The notes under the pieces were generated by a model, which saw only the letters and a program-made list of their open reading frames with translations, ran no database searches and was not told the DNA's origin. A stretch of 64,000 nt of DNA from Streptomyces griseoviridis. GTDB taxonomy: Bacteria > Actinomycetota > Actinomycetes > Streptomycetales > Streptomycetaceae. The stretch is from assembly GCF_005222485.1 (NCBI RefSeq), contig NZ_CP029078.1, positions 186,001-250,000 of the forward strand, in the 5' to 3' direction. Position numbers and translations under genes: made by a program. Positions 25,201 through 31,803 of the stretch are shown here, piece after piece (positions within the stretch are counted from its first letter, which is position 1; each line of letters starts with the position of its first letter).

Positions 25201-26552
25201 TGGTCGCCCGCGTACACGTCGTAGCCGGTGACCCCGACGTTGTCGCTCGACGCCTGCCAGGTGAGCTTCACGTCGGCGCCGGACTGCGTGTAGGCGAGGT
25301 TGCCGGGCGCCGTGGGGGCCTGGGTGTCGCCGCCCGATCCCTTGCGGGTGACGCTGTTGCTGTTCGCGGAGACGTTGCCGGCCGCGTCCTTGGCCCGCAC
25401 GAAGTACGTGATGTCACCGCCGGCCGGCTGGGTGTCGGTGTACGTCAGCACGTTCCCGGCGACGCTCGCCCGCAACTGCCCGTTGGCGTACACGTCGTAG
25501 CCGGTGACCCCGGTGTCGTCGGTGGCGGCGCTCCAGGTCAGCTTGATCTGCCCGGTGGCCGGTTCGGTGTAGGCGAGGTTCGACGGCGCGGTCGGCGCCT
25601 GGGTGTCGCCGGTCGCCGGACCGTAGACCTCCAGCTCGGACAACTGCCCAGCCGGCCAGGCCGAGTTGGCGGTGACCAGCACCCGCACGTACCGGGTCGT
25701 GACGGTGTCGAGGCTGATGGTCGTCGACTGGTCGTTGGCGCTGTCGAAGGTGTACGCCTTCGACGCCGTCAGATCGGTGAAGTTCTGGTTGTCGGTGGAG
25801 CCCTGCACCTTGAGGGTCTGGCTGCGGCTCGGCCAGCCCGCGGGCAGCCGCAGCGTCACCTGGTTGACCTTGACCGAGGAGCCGAGGTCGACCTGGAGCC
25901 ACTGCGGGAAGGCGTTGTTCTTGCTCTCCCAGTAGGTGGACCTGTCGCCGTCGCCCGCGTTGGCGGCGCCGTAGACGTCGGCGTGCCCGCTCTCGCTGAA
26001 GGGTCTGCCCTGGGCGAGGTTGGGGGTCGCGGCGGCGCCGGTGAGGACCTGCATCTCTGCGAGCTGGGCGGTGGCGGCGACCGAGTTGGCGCTGAAGTCC
26101 GCCCGCACGTACCGCGCGAGGGTCGCGGGGACGGAGATCCGCACGGTGTTGGCGTTGCCTGGGCTGAAGACGTACGGCGCCGACGGCTTGAGCGTGGCGA
26201 AGCTCTTTCCGTCGGCGCTGCCCTGGAGCGCGAGGGTCTGGGTGCGGGTCTGCCACCGCTCGGGCAGCCGCAGCACGACCTGGCGGACCCGCCGGGTGCG
26301 TCCGAGGTCGGTCTGCACCCACTGGGCGGACTTCTGCCCGGCCTGCCAGTAGGTGTCCGCGTCCCCGTCGGTGACGTTGGCCGCGGCGTGCGCGCGCAGG
26401 GCGCTGCCGGCGCGGCTCGGGGCGTCGGCCGCGGCGTCAGGTCCGCCGGCCGCGTGGGCGCCGACGGCCGGGAGGCCCAGCACGAGGAGGGTGGAGGCGA
26501 GCGCGGCGGTCGCTGCGCGGCGTCTCCAGGATCGGGGCTTGTGTCGCGTCAT
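22275..26552 (-). CDS. Secreted multi-domain GH87-type alpha-1,3-glucanase (mycodextranase-like)
   Basis: A 1425-residue secreted enzyme. A signal peptide is at about 1-35. Then come two discoidin/F5-8C-like domains (about 50-165 and 175-300), two fibronectin III domains (about 310-490), a third discoidin-like domain (about 500-625), two CARDB-like domains (about 630-850) and a CBM6-like block starting YEAEDGTL (about 865-1000). The C-terminal part is a right-handed beta-helix. It has an Asp near 1188 in FADGVNMTNG and an Asp pair 23-24 residues later in ATGDDSFALFS, the spacing of the catalytic aspartates in bacterial GH87 alpha-1,3-glucanases. Likely role: hydrolysis of fungal cell-wall alpha-1,3-glucan. 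ATG at 26552; a weak AGGGAG precedes it. Confidence 0.8.
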   Translation of the reverse strand: MTRHKPRSWRRRAATAALASTLLVLGLPAVGAHAAGGPDAAADAPSRAGSALRAHAAANVTDGDADTYWQAGQKSAQWVQTDLGRTRRVRQVVLRLPERWQTRTQTLALQGSADGKSFATLKPSAPYVFSPGNANTVRISVPATLARYVRADFSANSVAATAQLAEMQVLTGAAATPNLAQGRPFSESGHADVYGAANAGDGDRSTYWESKNNAFPQWLQVDLGSSVKVNQVTLRLPAGWPSRSQTLKVQGSTDNQNFTDLTASKAYTFDSANDQSTTISLDTVTTRYVRVLVTANSAWPAGQLSELEVYGPATGDTQAPTAPSNLAYTEPATGQIKLTWSAATDDTGVTGYDVYANGQLRASVAGNVLTYTDTQPAGGDITYFVRAKDAAGNVSANSNSVTRKGSGGDTQAPTAPGNLAYTQSGADVKLTWQASSDNVGVTGYDVYAGDQLLKSVAGNVTTYTDTPSAAATVTYTVKARDAAGNVSVASNSVTRPGSPTGPGSNLAQGKPITASSYTFTYVAENANDGLTSTYWESAGGSYPATLTAKLGANADLGQVVVKLNPDAAWSTRTQNIQVLGRDQDGTAFTSLVAAKDYSFSPASGNTVTIPVSGAAADVQLKFTSNSGAPGAQVAEFQVIGTPAANPDLSVTGITNSPAAPVESDAISLTATVRNGGSKPSKATDLNFTLGGTKAATADVPALAAGESKTVTASIGARDAGSYPVGAEVDPSNKVIEQNEANNTFTRSDALVVKPVSSSDLLAAPVSWTPSSASAGDEVKFSIALKNQGTVASAAGAHGVTLTVQDSKGATVKTLTGSYSGAIAAGQTTAPVALGSWTAVNGKYTIRTVIADDANELPVKRANNTTTQALFVGRGADMPYDMYEAEDGTLGGGAKVVGPNRTIGDVAGEASGRKAVTLSATGQYVEWTTRAATNTLVTRFSIPDGTDTTLDVYVDGQFLKAIDLTAKYAWLYGSEASPGNSPGSGAPRHIYDEASLSLGRTVQAGSKIRLQKDAANTSTYAVDFINTEQATAVANPDPAAYTVPAGFGHQDVQNALDKVRMDTTGKLVGVYLPPGDYETSSKFQVYGKAVKVVGAGPWFTRFHAPSSQENTDIGFRAEATANGSTFAGFAYFGNYTSRIDGPGKVFDFSNVSGITIDDIWVEHMVCLYWGANTDSMTIKNTRIRDTFADGVNMTNGSTDNHVVNNDARATGDDSFALFSAIDAGGSDEKNNLYENLTSTLTWRAAGVAVYGGYDNTFRNIRIADTLVYSGITISSLDFGYPMNGFGTVPTTIENVSLERTGGHFWGSQVFPAIWAFSASKVFQGIRVNDVDIDDSTYGGVMFQTNYVGSQPQFPVKDTIFTDISITNSKKSGDAFDAKSGFGIWANELPEPGQGPAVGEATFRNLRMSGNAEDIRNRTSTFKINVE

Positions 26553-26866
26553 TGCGGGGTCACTCCCTGCGGAGGCTCGCGCGCCGGTGGGGCGGCGAGG
26601 ACGGCTCGTTCCTGGGCAGAGCGGTGGCGCGGTACGGCAGGTCGAGGAGCTGCCTGCTGGAGGGCGCACGACCTCCGCGAGGAACCCGTGCGCAGGTTCT
26701 TCCAAAGTTTCATCGCAATATTGCAGAGCACTAGAGGCTCGTCTACGTCCAGGGCCGCACAATTTTCACCAGCAGTGCCCACAGACCTTCCGTGGGTGCG
26801 GGGCGCGCAGGGGCTTTCGCCGTTCCGGCGGTGGCGCGTGGGGCGTGATCTGTCGACGGAACGTCG
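26553..26866 (-). promoter_or_regulatory. Upstream region of the GH87 gene
   Basis: No gene is supported. A locally AT-richer patch holds the palindrome GCAATATTGC (26715-26724). On the minus strand just downstream is TGAAACTTTGG (26713-26703), which resembles the CGAAACTTTCG site upstream of the xylanase. These are candidate operator sites for a shared polysaccharide response. No -35/-10 pair is convincing. Confidence 0.4.
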
Positions 26867-26907
26867 AAAGCCCCGTCACGGCGGGTCCACAGCCATGACG
26901 GGGCTTT
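26867..26907. terminator. Strong hairpin terminator
   Basis: A perfect 12-bp stem: AAAGCCCCGTCA (26867-26878) and TGACGGGGCTTT (26896-26907) with a 17-base loop. The A/T ends provide a short T-run on either strand. It lies downstream of the minus-strand exonuclease gene and insulates the GH87 promoter region. Confidence 0.88.
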
Positions 26908-26965
26908 GCGTGCTACGACGCAAGCGAGCGCAAGTTACGCAAGTTTTTGCGCTTCTGTTGACGGG

Positions 26966-27565
26966 TTACTCGGCGAGGACTCCCGTGGGCAGGGCGGCGC
27001 CCTCGGCGCACAGGTGGCGCAGGGCGGCGGCGAAGGAGTGGCAGTCGAAGAGCGCCGCGTGCTCGTTGCCCGCCGCGGGCCTGGGGAGTTCGAGGGCCTG
27101 CCACAGCCGTCCCACGTTGAGCGTGGCCGTCCGGGGCGCGAGGGTGTTCACCCAGGGCCGGATATTGAGGAAATGAGCGCCGAGATAGCCGTTCTTCACT
27201 TCCTCTCCCCTGGCCCGCGCCCAGCCCACGTTCTCGCCGAGCACCATCATGTCGTTGCCGTAGGAAAGCACCGACTGGCCCCGGCAGAATCCGAGGAATT
27301 CACCGAGCGCCTCGGCCGCCGGAACGCCTTCCTGGTCGACCGCCTCCTGGGAGATTCCGGTCAGCTCGGTGAAGTAGTCGGAGAGCACCGGATTTACCAC
27401 CGGTTTCACCAGGATCTCGTACTCCTCGACGACGGAACAGTCCTGGTCCAGACGGAGCGCGCCGATCTGCACGATTTCACGGAACTGACCCGGCGCTCCC
27501 CAGTCCTGTTCCAGTGCGCCTTTCCATGAAGTGAACTCGAGGTCGAACACAACGAACGTGGACAC
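26966..27565 (-). CDS. DEDD-type 3'-5' exonuclease domain protein
   Basis: A 199-residue stand-alone exonuclease domain of the DnaQ/RNase T fold. Exo I is FDLEFT (DxE) near residue 7, Exo II is in LSYGNDMMVLGEN near 110, and Exo III is the HAALFDC region near 172 (H...D). Similar single-domain proteins are KapD-like. The GTG start at 27565 is chosen because GGAGGAGACC lies just upstream; the ATG six codons earlier has no ribosome-binding site. Several codons end in A or T, unusual for the window, which may hint at a different history. Substrate (DNA or RNA) unknown. Confidence 0.8.
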   Translation of the reverse strand: MSTFVVFDLEFTSWKGALEQDWGAPGQFREIVQIGALRLDQDCSVVEEYEILVKPVVNPVLSDYFTELTGISQEAVDQEGVPAAEALGEFLGFCRGQSVLSYGNDMMVLGENVGWARARGEEVKNGYLGAHFLNIRPWVNTLAPRTATLNVGRLWQALELPRPAAGNEHAALFDCHSFAAALRHLCAEGAALPTGVLAE

Positions 27566-27880
27566 AACGGTCTCCTCCGGCACGATTGGCGTCCAGGCTA
27601 CCTTGGCCCGCCGATCACCAAGAGGCGGAAAGTCGCTTTCCCGCCATGGCCTTCGAGGCCGTCCGCGGCGTTCCCGTTCCGTCTCTTAACGAGCTGTACA
27701 GATTTCCTTGTCCCGCTCGACGGAATCCGGCAAGGAAATCCGGCCAGCGTGCCGCGTCGCCCGCGCCACCGGCCGGCGGGCGCCGGCGCGCGGTGCCCGA
27801 CGTGCCGGGATGTGTGGACTGGGCCAGGCTGGACAGACGGAGCGGACGCATCAGAACCGTCGCGAAAGGTGATCGGCACC
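27566..27880. other. Divergent intergenic region
   Basis: No gene is supported between the divergent exonuclease and DUF5709 starts. The segment 27650-27740 is less GC-rich than the flanks and probably carries both promoters. I see no repeat or palindrome worth naming. Confidence 0.4.
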
Positions 27881-28360
27881 ATGGGCAGCCAGGACGCGGA
27901 CGACGCCATGGGCAGCGAGGTCTACCAGCCCTCGGGCCCCGAAGAGCGTGAGGACGAGGGCGTCCTCGATCCGGAGGACACCCTCACCGACCGGGGCAGC
28001 GACCCCTACGACGAGGGCTGGTCGCCGCCCGAGCGCCCGCTCGCCGTGGACCACCAGGGCACCACCGCCCGGGAGCAGCGCGAGGGCGAGAGCCTGGACG
28101 AACGTCTCGCCGAGGAACGGGCCGACCCCGCGCTGACCCCGCCGGGCGACGGCGACGGCCTGGGCGACCTGGAGGACGGCGACGGCGAGCCGCTCGACCG
28201 CGAGGTCGGCACGGCACGCGCGGGCCGGCTCACGGCGCCCGACGAGGGCGCTCACGAGGACGCCGAGAAGGACATGATCGCCGAGGACGTCGGCATCGAC
28301 AGGGGCGCGGCCGGGGCCGAGGAGGCCGCCGTGCACCTGATCCCGGACGACGACGCCTGA
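27881..28360 (+). CDS. DUF5709 family acidic protein
   Basis: A 159-residue, strongly acidic protein with no membrane segment or catalytic motif, matching the actinobacterial DUF5709 pattern (DPYDEGWSPPERPLAVDHQGTTAREQREGESLDERLAEE). Function is unknown. ATG at 27881 follows AAAGGTGATCGGCACC. The next gene, 33 bases downstream, encodes the phosphoesterase half of a LigD-like system, so they may be co-expressed. Confidence 0.8.
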   Translation: MGSQDADDAMGSEVYQPSGPEEREDEGVLDPEDTLTDRGSDPYDEGWSPPERPLAVDHQGTTAREQREGESLDERLAEERADPALTPPGDGDGLGDLEDGDGEPLDREVGTARAGRLTAPDEGAHEDAEKDMIAEDVGIDRGAAGAEEAAVHLIPDDDA

Positions 28361-28393
28361 GGACGGGCGCGATCCCGGGGAAGGTGGCGCGAC

Positions 28394-29005
28394 ATGGCCG
28401 GCGAGGACCCGCTCGGGAGCTACCGCGGCAAGCGTGACTTCGACCGGACCCCCGAGCCCAGGGGCGGGCCGGGGAGCGCGGGCGAGCTGCCGCACTTCGT
28501 CGTCCAGATCCATGACGCGGGCACGATGCACTTCGACGTCCGCCTCCAGGTCGGCTCCGTGCTGAAGTCGTGGGCCGTCCCCAAGGGCCCCTCCGCCGAC
28601 CCGCGCGAGAAGCGGCTCGCGGTGCCCACCGAGGATCATCCGCTGGAGTACGAGGAGTTCGAGGGTGTGATCGCGCCGGGCGAGTACGGCGGCGGGACCG
28701 TCATCGTCTGGGACATCGGCACCTACCGGCCGCTGAGCCACGACCGGCACGGCCGTCCGGTGCCGTTCGCCGAGTCGCTCGCGCGCGGCCACGCGACCTT
28801 CTGGCTCGACGGCACGAAACTCGGCGGCGGCTGGGCGCTGACCCGCTTCCGGGGCGGCGCCGGCGGCACGGAGAAGGAGGCGTGGCTGCTGGTGAAGGCC
28901 GCCGACGAGCGCGCCGACCGGCGCCGTAAGACGACCGATCCCCGCCGGGCCCGTTCGGTCCGCAGCGGCCGGACGCTCCGCCAGGTCGCGGCGCACGGGA
29001 GCTGA
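28394..29005 (+). CDS. LigD-type 3'-phosphoesterase domain protein
   Basis: A 203-residue stand-alone version of the phosphoesterase (PE) domain of bacterial DNA ligase D. The catalytic and metal residues are all recognisable: His in HFVVQIHDA, His and Asp in MHFDVRL, and His in TEDHPLEYEEFEGVI, followed by GEYGGGTVIVWDIGTY. The PE domain trims 3'-phosphate or 3'-ribonucleotide ends during non-homologous end joining. The next gene, 6 bases on, encodes the ligase half, so the usual fused LigD is split. No Ku or LigD-type polymerase gene is in the window. Confidence 0.88.
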   Translation: MAGEDPLGSYRGKRDFDRTPEPRGGPGSAGELPHFVVQIHDAGTMHFDVRLQVGSVLKSWAVPKGPSADPREKRLAVPTEDHPLEYEEFEGVIAPGEYGGGTVIVWDIGTYRPLSHDRHGRPVPFAESLARGHATFWLDGTKLGGGWALTRFRGGAGGTEKEAWLLVKAADERADRRRKTTDPRRARSVRSGRTLRQVAAHGS

Positions 29006-29011
29006 GCGGCG

Positions 29012-30052
29012 ATGGGCGCGCTCCTCGCCACCCTGCCCGCCGGACAGGCCAGGTTCCTGCGGGAGGCGCGGCCCGGCCAGGAGCCGGCCGCGGACCCCAT
29101 GCTCGCCACCCTGAGCGACCGGCGGGACTTCCCGGCCGGCTGGCTCTTCGAGCGGAAACTCGACGGCGTCCGGGTCCTCGCGGTCCGCGCGGGCGGCGCC
29201 GTCACCCTGCGGTCCCGCACGGGCAGACGTCTCAACGCCACCTATCCCGAACTCGTGGCCGCCCTGGAGGCGCAGGAGTGCGCGGACTTCACCGTCGACG
29301 GCGAGGTCGTGGCGCTGTGGCGGGGCCGCACCGACTTCGCCCGGCTCCAGCGGCGGATGGGGCTGACCCGGGCCCGGGACGTCGAGGCGAGCGGGGTCGC
29401 CGTCACGTACTACGTCTTCGATCTGCTGCGTCTGGAGGGCGCCGACACCCGGGGCCTGGCGCTGCGCACCCGCAAGTCGCTGCTGCGCCGGGCGCTCACC
29501 TACCGGGCGCCGCTGCGCCTGACGACCCACCGCAACGAGGGGGGTGAGCGGGCGCTGGCCGACGCCTGCGCCCGCGGCTGGGAGGGGCTGATCGCCAAGC
29601 GCGCCGACAGCCGCTACCGGGCGGGGCGTTCGCCGGACTGGCTGAAGCTCAAGTGCTCGCTCACCCAGGAGTTCGTCATCGGCGGTTTCACCGAGCCGGG
29701 CGGCGCGCGCGCCGGGTTCGGGGCCCTGCTGCTCGGCCACTGGGCGGACGGGCAGCTGCGCTACGCGGGCAAGGTCGGCACCGGCTTCGACCACCGCACC
29801 CTCGTCGCCCTGCGCGCCCTGCTCGACGAACTCGCCGTCGCCGCGGCGCCGTTCGCCGAGCGGGTGGGTGAACCGCGCCCGCGCTGGGTGGAGCCGGTGC
29901 TCGTCGCGCAGGTCGCGTTCACCGAGTGGACCCGCGACGGCCTGTTGCGCCATCCCCGGTTCCTCGGACTGCGGGACGACAAGGCCGCGCGGGACGTCGT
30001 TCGGGAAGACGGCGGGGTCAGCGGCGCAGGAACTCCAGCAGGTCGTCGTTGA
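29012..30052 (+). CDS. ATP-dependent DNA ligase (LigD-type ligase domain)
   Basis: A 346-residue ATP-dependent DNA ligase. Motif I with the adenylated lysine is FERKLDGVRVL near residue 49. Motif III-like FTVDGEVVAL, motif IV EGLIAKRADSRY and motif V WLKLKC follow, then an OB-fold C-terminal domain (VIGGFTEPGGARAGFGALLLG, YAGKVGTGFDH). The order is as in the ligase domain of LigD. It sits directly after the PE gene, so both should act in end repair. The 3' end overlaps the convergent alpha/beta hydrolase gene by 35 bases. Confidence 0.92.
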   Translation: MGALLATLPAGQARFLREARPGQEPAADPMLATLSDRRDFPAGWLFERKLDGVRVLAVRAGGAVTLRSRTGRRLNATYPELVAALEAQECADFTVDGEVVALWRGRTDFARLQRRMGLTRARDVEASGVAVTYYVFDLLRLEGADTRGLALRTRKSLLRRALTYRAPLRLTTHRNEGGERALADACARGWEGLIAKRADSRYRAGRSPDWLKLKCSLTQEFVIGGFTEPGGARAGFGALLLGHWADGQLRYAGKVGTGFDHRTLVALRALLDELAVAAAPFAERVGEPRPRWVEPVLVAQVAFTEWTRDGLLRHPRFLGLRDDKAARDVVREDGGVSGAGTPAGRR

Positions 30053-30845
30053 ACCGCTTCTTGTCGCCGGGGACCATGGCGAGTCCGTGCGAACCGCCCT
30101 CGTACACCTTCAGGTCGGCGCCCGGGATCAGCTTGGCGGCCTTGCGGCCGGTGGCGTCGAGGGGGACGATCTGGTCGTCGTCGCCGTGCACCACCAGGGT
30201 CGGGATGTCGAACGCCTTGAGGTCGTCGGTGAAGTCGGTGTAGCCGAAGGCGTCGACGCAGCGGACCCCGCCCTCGATGGTCTGCGCCATGGCCATGTAC
30301 CAGAAGGCGTCCTTGTTGCCCTGGGTGGCCTTGGTCCCGGGGCGGTCGGCGGAGAAGAAGCCTTCCGCGGTGTCCTTCCAGAACTGCGAACGCTCTTCCA
30401 GGATGCCGCTCTTGAGGGTGTCGAAGACCTCGTCGGGCACCCCTTCCGGGTTGGTCCGCGACTTGGTCATCACCGGTGTGATCGCGGAGAGCAGCACCGC
30501 GGAGCGCACGCGTCCGGTGCCGTGCCTGCCGATGTAGCGGGCGAGTTCACCGCCGCCCATGGAGTGCGCCACGAGGGTCACGTCCCGCAGGTCGAGGTAG
30601 GTCATCAGGTCGTTGAGGTCGTCGGCGAAGGTGTCGAAGTCGTAGCCGTCCCAGACGGGGGTGGAGCGGCCGTGGCCGCGGCGGTCGTGGGCGATGCCGC
30701 GGAATCCGGCGTCGGCGACGGCCTTCAGCTGGTCGTGCCAGGCGTCGCCGTTGAGGGGCCAGCCGTGGATGAACAGCACCGGGCGGCCCTGGCCCCAGTC
30801 CTTGTAGAAGATCTCGACTCCGTCGCGGGTCGTGCAGACCGGCAT
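30018..30845 (-). CDS. Alpha/beta hydrolase (non-heme haloperoxidase-like)
   Basis: A 275-residue single-domain alpha/beta hydrolase. The oxyanion region is FIHGWPLNG (near 27). The nucleophile elbow AHSMGGGE puts Ser near 95, Asp is in VVHGDDDQIVP (near 222), and His is in EGGSHGLA (near 253). The sequence resembles the cofactor-free chloroperoxidase/esterase group. ATG at 30845 is preceded by GAGAGGACACGGTC. Its 3' end overlaps the DNA ligase gene in convergent orientation. Natural substrate unknown. Confidence 0.9.
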   Translation of the reverse strand: MPVCTTRDGVEIFYKDWGQGRPVLFIHGWPLNGDAWHDQLKAVADAGFRGIAHDRRGHGRSTPVWDGYDFDTFADDLNDLMTYLDLRDVTLVAHSMGGGELARYIGRHGTGRVRSAVLLSAITPVMTKSRTNPEGVPDEVFDTLKSGILEERSQFWKDTAEGFFSADRPGTKATQGNKDAFWYMAMAQTIEGGVRCVDAFGYTDFTDDLKAFDIPTLVVHGDDDQIVPLDATGRKAAKLIPGADLKVYEGGSHGLAMVPGDKKRFNDDLLEFLRR

Positions 30846-30960
30846 GACCGTGTCCTCTCGATGAGCGTGCGCGGGCGCCCCCTCCTCGATGCTCCCTGAT
30901 CGGCCGCCGGCCGCAACTCAGCGCCGGTGCCGCAACCCGGTGGGGCCGGCGCTCCGCACG

Positions 30961-30984
30961 GCACGGGCCGGCCGGGTCCCGTGC
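30961..30984 (-). terminator. Hairpin after the ribosomal protein operon
   Basis: GCACGGG (30961-30967) pairs with CCCGTGC (30978-30984) across a 10-base loop, 36 bases past the L36 stop on the minus strand. The word CGGCACGGGCCGGCCGGGT is repeated at 30989-31007, so this is also a 30-base-spaced direct repeat. Confidence 0.55.
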
Positions 30985-31019
30985 GGTACGGCACGGGCCG
31001 GCCGGGTGTCCGCGCCGTC

Positions 31020-31142
31020 TCAGCCCTGGCGGGCCTTGAAACGCGGGTCCTTCTTGTTGATCACGTACGTCACGCCGCGGCGGCGGACCACCTGAGCCCC
31101 CGGCTTCGCCTTCAGCGAGCGCAGGGAGTTGCGCACCTTCAT
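31020..31142 (-). CDS. rpmJ: 50S ribosomal protein L36, cysteine-free paralogue
   Basis: A 40-residue protein, [21 protein letters not shown] and onward, ending [11 protein letters not shown]. It matches the zinc-independent (C-minus) L36: the Cys/His zinc ligands of ordinary L36 are missing. Such paralogues replace zinc-binding versions when zinc is scarce, usually under Zur control in actinomycetes. ATG at 31142 overlaps the L31 stop (ATGA arrangement), so the genes are translationally coupled. No clear Zur palindrome was seen upstream of the cluster. Confidence 0.93.
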   Translation of the reverse strand: MKVRNSLRSLKAKPGAQVVRRRGVTYVINKKDPRFKARQG

Positions 31143-31405
31143 CGGGTCTCCTCCGTCGTCGCCTTCCGGCCGTAGCGGCGCTCGAACCGCTCCACGCGGC
31201 CGGCGGTGTCCAGGACCCGCTTGGTCCCGGTGTAGAAGGGGTGACTGGCCGACGAGATCTCCACGTCGACCAGCGGGTAGGTCGCGCCGTCCTCCCACTC
31301 CACCGTCCGGGCCGACTGGCGGGTGGAGGGGACGAGGAACGCGGTCCCGGCCGCGCGGTCGCGGAAGACGACGGGTCGGGACACGGGATGGATGCCAGGC
31401 CTCAT
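31139..31405 (-). CDS. rpmE2: 50S ribosomal protein L31 type B (zinc-independent)
   Basis: An 88-residue L31 of type [17 protein letters not shown], the block [21 protein letters not shown], and [14 protein letters not shown] are family-diagnostic, and the CxxC zinc site of type A L31 is absent. ATG at 31405; AGAGAGGCAACACC precedes it. Between the frameshifted L33 and L36 in a zinc-starvation-type ribosomal cluster. Because of the L33 frameshift, a reading frame beginning at the L33 ATG runs in frame into this gene, but this ATG is the family start. Confidence 0.93.
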   Translation of the reverse strand: MRPGIHPVSRPVVFRDRAAGTAFLVPSTRQSARTVEWEDGATYPLVDVEISSASHPFYTGTKRVLDTAGRVERFERRYGRKATTEETR

Positions 31406-31446
31406 GGTGTTGCCTCTCTGCTGGGGGTGACCGGGGTGCGGGCGCT

Positions 31447-31609
31447 TCAACGCTGTTCGCGGAAGTCGACGTGCTGCCGGGCCACCGGGTCGTACTTGCG
31501 CAGAACGAGCCGGTCGGGGTCGTTCAGACGGCTCTTGCGGGTCACGTAGGTGACGCCCGTTCCGGCCGTCGACCGCAGCGTGACGATGGGTCGTGCAGTG
31601 CCGTGCCAT
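31447..31609 (-). pseudogene. rpmG: 50S ribosomal protein L33, frameshifted near its start
   Basis: From 31593 down to the stop at 31447 the frame reads 48 residues that are classical C-minus L33: [20 protein letters not shown], then ...[24 protein letters not shown]. The expected start ATG GCA CGG is present at 31609 with GGAG upstream. Only 16 bases lie between that ATG and the Arg codon, where the normal 18 (six codons) are needed, so two bases are missing. In the L33 frame there is no ATG, GTG or TTG between the upstream stop and residue Arg7. Either a true inactivating deletion, a sequencing error, or recoding. Confidence 0.85.
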
Positions 31610-31803
31610 GAGGACTCCTCTCCGCCGACCCCACGGGCGCCATCTTTGGCCCGTGCATGTCAGCGTCGACCGTGTCAACACCACCTCCCCCCGTAGCATT
31701 CCCGATCACGCGCCCCGCCCCGGCCGGTACGTTCACCGGCCCGTGGAGCGCGGCGCGGGCCGTGGCCCGGTACGGCGCACGGCCCGTCGTGGTGTGCCGG
31801 GGG

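Noticed and set aside
22647..27176. A 1509-codon plus-strand frame opposite the GH87 gene
   Set aside because: It is a low-complexity translation (Val-Gly-Arg-Asp) with no motif; the minus strand encodes a full domain series.
30018..30052. 35-bp convergent overlap of ligase and hydrolase genes as a misannotation
   Set aside because: Both C-termini are plausible and both frames carry clear family domains, so the overlap was kept.
31139..31699. Single frame reading from the L33 start into L31
   Set aside because: It exists only because of the two-base deletion in L33; the L33 body sits in another frame and L31 has its own start.
31610..31720. Possible Zur operator upstream of the ribosomal cluster
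   Set aside because: I looked for an AT-rich TGAAAATnATTTTCA-like palindrome and found none; the region shows only TGTCA words in direct orientation.
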